The position numbers and the translations under genes were made by a program. The notes beneath the pieces were generated by a model that had not been told where the DNA came from, did no database searches, and worked only from the letters and a program-made list of their open reading frames with translations. 64,000 nucleotides of DNA from an uncultured bacterium (GTDB taxonomy: Bacteria; Muiribacteriota; Ozemobacteria; Ozemobacterales; Ozemobacteraceae): contig CALEDQ010000004.1 of the NCBI GenBank assembly GCA_937949615.1, positions 62,001 through 126,000 of the forward strand, read 5' to 3'. Below are positions 57,346 through 64,000 of this stretch, in pieces. Position 1 is the first letter of the stretch. Each line of letters starts with the position of its first letter.

Positions 57346-58848
57346 ATGGGAAAGGATTCTACAACTACAAAGAAAAAGGCCGCGGCCGCCGCAAACGACT
57401 TCAAGTCAGATGCAGCCACGCAGACTATTCTCGACCATTTTGCCGCAATCAGCGCCATTCCGCGCAAGTCGGGCAATGAAGCGCAGATTCGCGCTTTTCT
57501 CGTAAAATGGGCAGAAGAACATAAATTTGCCGCTGAAGTCGACCACGTTGGCAATCTGATCATCAGAATTCCGGCCAGCAAAGGCATGGAAAAGCGCCAG
57601 GGCATCGTGCTGCAGGGTCACCTCGACATGGTCTGCGAAAAGACTCCCGATTCCAACCATGATTTTTTCCATGATCCGATCAGGCTGATTCATGACGGTG
57701 AATGGCTCAAGGCCGATCATACGACACTCGGTGCCGACAACGGCATCGCCATCGCCATTGCCCAGTGCCTGGTGACCGACAGCAGCGTCAAACACCCCGC
57801 TATCGAATTGCTCTTCACCGTCGAGGAAGAAACCGGCCTGACCGGTGCCACCGGCCTCAAGCCCGGCACTCTCAAAGGCAAATACCTGATCAACATTGAT
57901 TCAGAAAACGACAATATCTTTACCGTCGGCTGTGCTGGCGGCAAAGACACTCATATCGAGCTCGACCTCGATTACGAAGAAGTTCCGAACGACTATGTCG
58001 CCATGCACGTTATGGTTGGTGGCTGCACCGGTGGCCATTCAGGCGAAAACATCATCAACGAAAGAGCTAACGCCATCAGAGTTCTGGCCCGGGTTCTGCA
58101 TCGCATTCGCGAACATACCGACGTGCGCCTGATCGGCGTTCTTGGTGGCACTGCTCACAACGCGATTCCGCGCGATGCCGAAGCGACTTTTTATGTTCCG
58201 GTCAGCGATTCAGACAAGGTTGCCGAAATTGTTTCGGGCAATCACGAAACCATCAGATCTGAATTTGCGGTCACCGATCCGGGTCTGAGCATCAGCCTGA
58301 AAACCCTGCATCAGACTCCAGACCGCCGCGCCATGCTCAGTTACATCAGCCTCAGAGTTCTCGATCTGATCATCGCGATTCCGCACGGTGTCGCCGCGAG
58401 ATCGACCGAAATGCCGCATCTCGTCGAAACTTCGTCGAATCTTGCCAAGGTCTGGATCAACGAAGGTTGCCTGTTTATTCTCACGAGTCAGCGCAGTTCG
58501 GTAATGAGCCGGCGCGATGCGATCACCGCCCGCATTGAAGCGGTCGCCCGCCTTGGTGGCGCGCGTTATCACAGCGGTAATGGTTACCCGTCATGGCGGC
58601 CTGATTTCAATTCAGCCCTGCTGAAGAAATGCTGCGAAATTTATGAAGGGCTCTTCAACGAAAAACCTAGAGTAGAAGCCATTCATGCCGGTCTCGAATG
58701 TGGGCTGATCGGCAATCTGCACCCCGGTATGCAGATGATATCTCTTGGCCCGACCATCAGAAACCCGCATTCTCCTGAAGAAAAAATGTTTCTGCCATCG
58801 CTGCCGAAGGTTTATTCACTGCTGAAAAACATTCTCGCAGAACTCTGA
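57346..58848 (+). CDS. pepD: PepD-type aminoacyl-histidine dipeptidase (M20C)
   Basis: The protein (500 aa) is a zinc-dependent cytosolic dipeptidase of family M20. A non-conserved Ala/Lys-rich N-terminus (residues 1-22) precedes FAAISAIPRKSGNEAQIR, then the metal motif VLQGHLDMVCEK, LGADNGIAIAIA, FTVEEETGLTGA and INIDSENDN. The lid domain GGCTGGHSGENI and a late AGLECGLI complete the fold. Standard length for PepD (about 485-490 aa). The good promoter and ribosome-binding site suggest it is well expressed. The nucleotidase gene follows after 8 nt. Confidence 0.94.
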   Translation: MGKDSTTTKKKAAAAANDFKSDAATQTILDHFAAISAIPRKSGNEAQIRAFLVKWAEEHKFAAEVDHVGNLIIRIPASKGMEKRQGIVLQGHLDMVCEKTPDSNHDFFHDPIRLIHDGEWLKADHTTLGADNGIAIAIAQCLVTDSSVKHPAIELLFTVEEETGLTGATGLKPGTLKGKYLINIDSENDNIFTVGCAGGKDTHIELDLDYEEVPNDYVAMHVMVGGCTGGHSGENIINERANAIRVLARVLHRIREHTDVRLIGVLGGTAHNAIPRDAEATFYVPVSDSDKVAEIVSGNHETIRSEFAVTDPGLSISLKTLHQTPDRRAMLSYISLRVLDLIIAIPHGVAARSTEMPHLVETSSNLAKVWINEGCLFILTSQRSSVMSRRDAITARIEAVARLGGARYHSGNGYPSWRPDFNSALLKKCCEIYEGLFNEKPRVEAIHAGLECGLIGNLHPGMQMISLGPTIRNPHSPEEKMFLPSLPKVYSLLKNILAEL

Positions 58849-58856
58849 GGGCTGCC

Positions 58857-60395
58857 ATGAAAAACAATTTTAAAGCAGCAGTTCTGCTGCTGATACTGGT
58901 TACCCTGTTTTTCGGCCCGGTCGATGCTGCCACGCGTCTGACGATTCTGCACACCAACGACACGCATTCGCGCATGCTGCCTTTCGAAAGCAAGCAGCAC
59001 GGCCCCGACTGCGGCGGTATCGTGCGCCGCGCCGGTCTGATCGAGCATATTCGCAGTCAGGCCGGCGAAATTCTGCTGCTCGATGCCGGCGACATTCTGC
59101 AGGGAACGCCGTTTTACAGCATCTTCAAGGGTGAAGCATGTTACCGAACGGCGAAAGCCTGTGGTTACGATGCGACCACGCTTGGCAATCACGAGCTCGA
59201 CAACGATCTCAACAATCTGCAGACGCGCCTGGCCGAGACCGGCATGCGCCTGCTCTGCTGCAATGTCTTTTTCGCCGGCACCAGACGGCCGGTCTTCGCC
59301 CCGTATCATGTTTTCATCAGAAATGGTCTGAAGATCGGGGTGATCGGCAGCGTCGGCAACGAGGCCTGGGAAAGCATCGACCGCAAAATCAGAGCGCCGA
59401 TGACCCATCAGGATCAGATAGAAGCCGTCAGAGCCACCGCCAGACGCATCAGACCTCATGTCGATCTGGTAGTGCTTCTTTCACATGCCGGGCTTGAATT
59501 CGACGAACAGACCGCGGCCGCCGTCGCCGAAATCGATCTGCTGATCGGCGGGCATACGCATGTTGAACTGGCACAGCCGAAACTGGTGGCCAATACTGCT
59601 GAAGCCGGCGCCTGCAACAATGGCCTGAATGGCACTCTGGTCGCTCAGGCCGGCGAATGGGGCCATTTTGTCGGGCGCATCGATCTGCTGGTCGAAGACG
59701 ATGGCCGCATTGCCAGCTGGTCTGGCAGCCTGATCAAAGTTACCCCCGAATTTGAGCATCTGGCTCCGGCCAGTCTGGTACAGATGGTCTCTGAATATGA
59801 CCAGAAGCTGCAGAAAATCATGAACGAAGTGCTCGGGCAGGCCCCGGCCGATCTCGATTTTCCGAAAGATGAACGCAAAAAGGCCCTGCTGCCAATGGGG
59901 TCGTTCATTGCCGCCGGGATGCGTGATGCCGCCGGTTCAGACATCTGCATCGTCAATTCCGGCGCGATCCGCACCGATCTGAAGGCCGGCGAACTCACCC
60001 GTGGCGAGATCTACGAAGCGGTTCCTTACGACAACACTGTCGTTACCTTCACAATGACCGGCGCTGCCGTTCAGAAAATGCTCGACTTCGTCGCCGCCAA
60101 CTTTGGCGACCCCGATGGCTACCAGTTTGCCGGCGTTACCGGCGTTTTCAACCGCAAAACCGGCCGGGCCGAAAACGTCATGGTCGGCGGCGAACCGCTT
60201 TCGCCCACAAAAGCTTACCGGGTTTCAACCTCGTCGTTCATGGCAAACGGCAATATTGCCGGTGACAAGCTGTTCACCGATCCTCAGAAAATTGAAGATT
60301 CAGGTGTTTTCATGCGCGACGCCGCCGAGGGTCTGCTGAAGAAGCTTGGCACCCTGCCCGACTATCGCGAACTGCCGTTTAAAATGCAGAGCTGA
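58857..60395 (+). CDS. Periplasmic 5'-nucleotidase/UshA-family phosphoesterase
   Basis: The protein (512 aa) has a signal peptide (LLLILVTLFFGPVDA). The calcineurin-like domain has metal ligands in ILHTNDTHSRM, LLDAGDILQGTPFY, LGNHELDND, LLSHAG and GGHTH. The C-terminal 5'-nucleotidase domain carries IVNSGAIRTDLKAGELTRGEIYEAVPYDN. It should dephosphorylate nucleotides or related phosphate esters in the periplasm. It probably shares a transcript with pepD. Substrate preference is not fixed by the sequence. Confidence 0.92.
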   Translation: MKNNFKAAVLLLILVTLFFGPVDAATRLTILHTNDTHSRMLPFESKQHGPDCGGIVRRAGLIEHIRSQAGEILLLDAGDILQGTPFYSIFKGEACYRTAKACGYDATTLGNHELDNDLNNLQTRLAETGMRLLCCNVFFAGTRRPVFAPYHVFIRNGLKIGVIGSVGNEAWESIDRKIRAPMTHQDQIEAVRATARRIRPHVDLVVLLSHAGLEFDEQTAAAVAEIDLLIGGHTHVELAQPKLVANTAEAGACNNGLNGTLVAQAGEWGHFVGRIDLLVEDDGRIASWSGSLIKVTPEFEHLAPASLVQMVSEYDQKLQKIMNEVLGQAPADLDFPKDERKKALLPMGSFIAAGMRDAAGSDICIVNSGAIRTDLKAGELTRGEIYEAVPYDNTVVTFTMTGAAVQKMLDFVAANFGDPDGYQFAGVTGVFNRKTGRAENVMVGGEPLSPTKAYRVSTSSFMANGNIAGDKLFTDPQKIEDSGVFMRDAAEGLLKKLGTLPDYRELPFKMQS

Positions 60396-60399
60396 CTAA

Positions 60400-61794
60400 T
60401 CAGCGGTAAAACAGCAGGTTGGCCGCAAAGACCAGGCTCGAAGACAGAAAAACCGCAACCATACCAAGTCGCAGAAACGCTATCCGGCTCCACTGGCCGT
60501 GATAGCGTTTTCCTATACCCCAGTAAATGGCATCGGAAACCACGATACCGGCCAGGCAGGTTGCCGCTGAAAAAACCGGGTTCAGCAGTTCGAGCCCAAG
60601 CAAATGATTTATCGGCAGAAAAGCCAGTGACAGGCAGGCAGAGCGCACGAGAAAATTACCTTCGGCGATAAAACGTGGAATCAGGCGCCGGCGACTGGCG
60701 GAGGCGAGATTGCCCGCGCGCTGCGACCATTTCCAGCGAATGCTCAAAATTGCAGCGAAGCTGACAACGTATGGAACAAAAAACATCGAAGTATCGATAA
60801 ATCTGTTGATCAGGCTCAGATTGGCCCCGATGATCCAGCAGGCCGAAACGGCAAACATGTAAAAAATCGGCCTGACGCGCAGCAGTTCATCCTGGTTGCC
60901 GGGCATTTCGAGAAAAAGATCGACGAGCGAAATCAAAACCGTGCAGACGAAGACCGGAATATACCACTCGGCCCCGATCAGACTCCAGGCGGCGTAGCCC
61001 ATCAGGCCGACACCGACTATTCCAGAAGTGCCGAGGCGCCCTGACAGATTGCCGAAAAGATAAGTCGTCATGAAGATAATGCCGACCGAGCAGAGCTGAC
61101 CGATGATTTCGGGTATCGGCTTCGTGGTGATCTTCATGATGATAAACAGCGTACCGAATGGAATGATGATATTATCGGCGCCACCCAGCGAAATCGCTTC
61201 GAAGCAGGTCACCAGAACCGCTATCAAAAGGGCCGACAAAACGCATTCCATGCGTCCGACCGAGGTCAGCAGCAGCAACCCGAGGTGAACGATCAGAAAG
61301 GTCGACAGCAGAAAAATTACCGAGCCTTCGAGGCTTTTGCGCTCTTCTTCGACACTGTAGACTTTGAAACCGTATGAAACGCCGATTATTGCGGCCAGAG
61401 CATCTGAGACCGAAAGTACCATAACCGATATCAGGTAAAAATCAGGTTTTTCGAAATAACTGGTGGCCGCAAAAGTCAGATAAATAGCGACCGGGTGCAG
61501 AATATCGCCGCTCGATTTGCGTTTAACGCCATGCACTGACTGCAGCAGGCCCATTTTGCGGGTAGTCGCCATCAGTGTGACGAATGCCACGCAGAGAGCC
61601 AGGATTGTCCAGTGTGATTTGAAGACGTAGGCGAAACACAGCGACACGATACCGCCGGTCAGGTGAACGAACTTGCGCGTGGCTTCCTGAGAACAGGCGT
61701 TCAGACCGCGAAGAATTTCACCGCAGCCGACGAGAACCAGAAACAGAGCCGCTACAATCAATGCCGAGCCGACTTCTGCATCCCAGGAAACCAT
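60400..61794 (-). CDS. SEC59/phytol-kinase-like membrane protein with extra C-terminal half
   Basis: The protein (464 aa) has about twelve membrane helices. The first half matches the dolichol/phytol kinase and CTP-transferase superfamily: RKFVHLTGGIVSL, SDALAAIIGVSYG, KSLEGSVIFL and EAISLGGADNIIIPFG, motifs used for CTP-dependent phosphorylation of polyprenols. The second half (from about residue 230) is another hydrophobic region without those motifs, resembling DUF92-type membrane proteins. It may salvage or prime lipid carriers for glycan export (inferred). Convergent with the nucleotidase gene. Confidence 0.75.
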   Translation of the reverse strand: MVSWDAEVGSALIVAALFLVLVGCGEILRGLNACSQEATRKFVHLTGGIVSLCFAYVFKSHWTILALCVAFVTLMATTRKMGLLQSVHGVKRKSSGDILHPVAIYLTFAATSYFEKPDFYLISVMVLSVSDALAAIIGVSYGFKVYSVEEERKSLEGSVIFLLSTFLIVHLGLLLLTSVGRMECVLSALLIAVLVTCFEAISLGGADNIIIPFGTLFIIMKITTKPIPEIIGQLCSVGIIFMTTYLFGNLSGRLGTSGIVGVGLMGYAAWSLIGAEWYIPVFVCTVLISLVDLFLEMPGNQDELLRVRPIFYMFAVSACWIIGANLSLINRFIDTSMFFVPYVVSFAAILSIRWKWSQRAGNLASASRRRLIPRFIAEGNFLVRSACLSLAFLPINHLLGLELLNPVFSAATCLAGIVVSDAIYWGIGKRYHGQWSRIAFLRLGMVAVFLSSSLVFAANLLFYR

Positions 61795-61944
61795 CTGCTA
61801 CCGCCTTCAAAAGATATGCTATGCCACTGATTCTAATTTCCGACCACCATAAAAGCAAGCTTTAGCTTTTATTTGATGATCGTCGCGCCATTCAGATGCG
61901 TTCGTCAGACCACAATGCATTTTTTAGCTGCAAACTGGGCAATG

Positions 61945-61953
61945 TGCTATAAT
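61945..61953 (+). promoter_or_regulatory. Extended -10 promoter adjoining a start codon
   Basis: TGCTATAAT (61945-61953) is an exact extended -10 element. Transcription should begin about 6-8 bases after it, on or beside the ATG at 61960. No Shine-Dalgarno is present. Confidence 0.55.
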
Positions 61954-61959
61954 GCAGCC

Positions 61960-63561
61960 ATGAGATTTTTTGCGTACATTTTCAACCTGCTGCTGCTTCT
62001 GGCACTGCTGCCCATCCCGGCCGACGCCCAGATGGTTCCGGGCGCCGGGCAGATGAACGTTATCGTCATTACTTTCTCGCCGCCATTTTCCGGGCAGCTG
62101 AACCGCTCAGAAAGCCTTTTTCAGGCCATACTGCAGACAATGCAGGATAAACCGGCAAATCTGGCTGATCGCATAAATTCGGTCGGCGCCGTCTGGTCTG
62201 CCAGCTACAATCTCAATGGCGTGCAGTTTTCGCTGCTGTATCCAGGTGGCGAAGACTCGGCAATCAGCCTCTGTCGCACAATGCTGACCGGTCTTGCCGG
62301 CAAAATTTCGGGCATTCAGGCAGACAACAGCAGACAAAGCCTGCCCAATTATCTGCACAGCATTCTCTGGCGACACCAGGCCGGCAGCAGCGATCAGGCT
62401 TCGGGCACTGCACCGGTCTCGCTCTTCACTTCAAGTGGCAGCAGCCGGGTTAAAGAAATGCTTGGCCCAGATACCGAACTGTTTGCCTCACTTTACGATC
62501 GTTCATTGCCGCCGACCGATGCTGGCCCCCTGGTTATTCCGGCAGTTCCGATCACTCTCTATGCCGCTCTCAGCTGGAATGAATTTTCGACCCGCTCTTT
62601 CATTTCGGCCAAGTTCATCGGCGAAAAATTCATCAGCGAAACCAACGTCGGTTCTGCCAGCTATGAGCTTATCAACTGCGGCAATTCTCTCTACCTGACT
62701 CTGACAATCAGCGGCAACGAAGAAACGCTGGCCGGCAGCCAGGAAAAACTGCGGCAATTCGCATATAAAAATCATGGCGACGAGGGCTCCCCCCTCTGGA
62801 AAAGCTTTGCCGCAAGAATTATCCGCATTTTTTCCGACGATCAGAGAGATCTGACCAAGCGCAGCCTTTTTCAGGCCTGGGTTCAGCACTGGAACGGGAT
62901 TTTTTCAGACTTCGAGCAGTCAGAAATTGCATTTCTCAACCCTGACAGCATTTTTTCAGGAGTATCATTACCCGAAAGCCGGCAGCATGAGCTGAGTTAT
63001 TCCAACAATACTTTTCCAAGATTTGCGGCCTGCAGTCTGAGCTCTGGCAGCGATACGGCCGATGTCGCGCTCACTTTTGCCGCCAGCAGAGGCACGCTGA
63101 ATCTGATAACAGAAGGCATCGACACCGAGTCGGCAACTTCCTTCCCGATAAGTATCGATCATTCAGAGGCTGACAGACTGACAATCAGCTTTCACTGCCA
63201 CGTCAATCAGGTAAGCGGCTGCGTCGCACGACTGCGCTCACGCATTACCGGCATTCTCTTTGAAAAAGGCCTGAAAGGTGATATTTCCGGCAGCATGCAG
63301 ATCGGCATTGCCGCCAGCTGCAACATCACTCCATTTGAGCTGCGTGGCCTGCTGCAGCAGGGCTGGCCACCGCAGACCCAGAATCACGAATGGCAAACCG
63401 GCAATGACAGCAGCGTCGCCAGGGCCGTGCAATTACCGGCCAATGATCACCAGGCCTTTAACCGGCGCTGGGCAATCGCCACCGCCACCGGCAGAGGCTG
63501 CGCCGAAATTCTTTCGCTGCTGGCAGCCCGCGATATAGCCCTTAAAACCCTGAGAAGGTAG
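61960..63561 (+). CDS. Large exported protein of unknown function
   Basis: The protein is 533 aa from the ATG at 61960. A clear signal peptide (MRFFAYIFNLLLLLALLPIPADA) is followed by a beta/alpha-rich soluble region. Its two halves loosely recall the paired domains of M16-like or other processing-peptidase folds, but no H-x-x-E-H or other catalytic motif is present. In-frame codons upstream to 61873 have no signal peptide and are less credible. No family recognised. It is likely periplasmic or secreted and is a single-gene unit. Confidence 0.7.
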   Translation: MRFFAYIFNLLLLLALLPIPADAQMVPGAGQMNVIVITFSPPFSGQLNRSESLFQAILQTMQDKPANLADRINSVGAVWSASYNLNGVQFSLLYPGGEDSAISLCRTMLTGLAGKISGIQADNSRQSLPNYLHSILWRHQAGSSDQASGTAPVSLFTSSGSSRVKEMLGPDTELFASLYDRSLPPTDAGPLVIPAVPITLYAALSWNEFSTRSFISAKFIGEKFISETNVGSASYELINCGNSLYLTLTISGNEETLAGSQEKLRQFAYKNHGDEGSPLWKSFAARIIRIFSDDQRDLTKRSLFQAWVQHWNGIFSDFEQSEIAFLNPDSIFSGVSLPESRQHELSYSNNTFPRFAACSLSSGSDTADVALTFAASRGTLNLITEGIDTESATSFPISIDHSEADRLTISFHCHVNQVSGCVARLRSRITGILFEKGLKGDISGSMQIGIAASCNITPFELRGLLQQGWPPQTQNHEWQTGNDSSVARAVQLPANDHQAFNRRWAIATATGRGCAEILSLLAARDIALKTLRR

Positions 63562-63622
63562 TCGACAAAGTCGCCTTTTCTACTTTTCATTAAATAATTC
63601 TCCGATCCTGCCGATATCTGGC

Positions 63623-63655
63623 CTGAACTATGTTTATCCGTTGTTAGTTCAGGAG
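63623..63655 (+). promoter_or_regulatory. Leader hairpin overlapping the ribosome-binding site
   Basis: CTGAACTA (63623-63630) pairs perfectly with TAGTTCAG (63645-63652). The last two bases of the second arm are the first two of the AGGAG Shine-Dalgarno (63651-63655) of the gene at 63661. The stem could mask ribosome binding. Confidence 0.4.
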
Positions 63656-63660
63656 ATATT

Positions 63661-64000
63661 ATGACTGCCAACCGCTCCGGTATAAGAGAACTGCAGATTG
63701 CCCGCGGCCTGATCACTTTGCGCTGGGCAAGCATTCCGTTAATCTTCGGCTTCAGCCTTTTCAGCCTGCACGGGCTCGGAATGAGCTTCAAAATCGAGCC
63801 AATCTACATTCTCTGCTGCATTCTTGCGGTATTGAACGTCTACTTCACCCTGCATTTTTCATTGCTTTCAAGGCAGATGGCGGTAACTCACGGCATCGGC
63901 ACCCTCAAAAGGCTGTTGCTGCGGGTCGTTTCGCAGCTGTTTTCGGGAATCAGGACGCGTGGCCTGAGTGGCATTACCAGCCTGCCACTGGCGATTTCGA
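63661..64000 (+). CDS. N-terminal part of a membrane protein, cut by window end
   Basis: An open frame runs from the ATG at 63661 to the window edge without a stop (113 codons). It begins MTANRSGIRELQIARGLITLRWASIPLIFGFSLFSLHGLGM. Two hydrophobic stretches (about residues 25-42 and 50-70) are visible, followed by an amphipathic segment with LLSRQMAVTHGIG. The early LRWASIPLIF motif is common in the multi-helix sensor region of some membrane histidine kinases, but the kinase part would lie outside the window. Good AGGAG ribosome-binding site. Confidence 0.7.
   Translation, partial: MTANRSGIRELQIARGLITLRWASIPLIFGFSLFSLHGLGMSFKIEPIYILCCILAVLNVYFTLHFSLLSRQMAVTHGIGTLKRLLLRVVSQLFSGIRTRGLSGITSLPLAIS

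Overview
The window is a dense stretch of bacterial chromosome, moderately GC-rich, with about 60 protein genes, no RNA operons, no tRNAs, no insertion sequences and no CRISPR array. The organism is a Gram-negative-type (diderm) bacterium that makes lipopolysaccharide. It carries genes for Kdo (kdsB, kdsC-like) and ADP-heptose (hldA, a gmhA-hldC fusion), an LpxL-type acyltransferase, the LptC/LptA/LptB export proteins and an O-antigen-type polymerase, flippase, Wzz and glycosyltransferase set. Mixed with these are genes more familiar from Firmicutes: a YtfI(DUF2953)-like/GerW(YtfJ) pair, a HutP-like protein and a complete mannose-family PTS with Ser46-type HPr. This mix points to a deep-branching candidate phylum. 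Riflebacteria (Ozemobacteria) is my guess, but no marker gene here proves it.

Layout. 1-7.4 kb: an edge-truncated HEAT-repeat protein; an intergenic region with a parS-like 16-mer; a class III aminotransferase homologue lacking its catalytic residues; phosphoglucomutase/phosphomannomutase; a TPR metallopeptidase. 7.4-15.1 kb, minus strand: YggT, YggS and three pseudopilin-like proteins in one 4-nt-overlap operon, a lytic transglycosylase, small unknowns, a CysQ/IMPase-family phosphatase and ilvE. 15.1-21.3 kb, minus strand: a non-coding hairpin array, a B12/radical-SAM protein, a FUN14 protein, a propeller lipoprotein, an unknown exported protein and a methyltransferase. 21.4-32.8 kb, plus strand: surface polysaccharide and LPS-core sugar genes ending in kdsB and pyrG. 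32.8-40.6 kb, minus strand: a second hairpin array, then a nine-gene operon (HutP-like, EIIA, EIIB, ABC ATPase, ABC sugar-binding lipoprotein, EIIC, EIID, HPr, EI) behind a near-consensus promoter. 40.8-43.1 kb: a beta-barrel-like protein and a divergent pair of paralogous exported proteins. 43.3-48.4 kb: kdsC-like, lpxL-like, lptC, lptA, lptB and DUF3084 in one operon. 48.4-53.3 kb: MBL hydrolase, lipid kinase, DUF2953-like, GerW, and a cNMP-binding/ParA-type ATPase fusion. 53.3-64 kb: moaB-like, an SseB-like protein, coaE, a histidine kinase, pepD, a 5'-nucleotidase, a SEC59/phytol-kinase-like membrane protein, an unknown exported protein possibly translated from a leaderless mRNA, and the start of a membrane protein cut by the window edge.

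The most novel signal is non-coding. Two intergenic elements of roughly 230-240 nt (15320-15545 and 32829-33069), and a truncated third copy at 40629-40671, share a GGTC(A/G)GG anchor. The two full ones carry runs of perfect hairpins whose minus-strand loops read AGGAT/AGGA/TGGAG. This is the architecture of CsrA-sequestering RNAs (CsrB/RsmZ type), although a dispersed palindromic repeat remains possible. Other leads are the dead aminotransferase, the PTS/ABC hybrid operon headed by a HutP-like protein, and the parS-like site.
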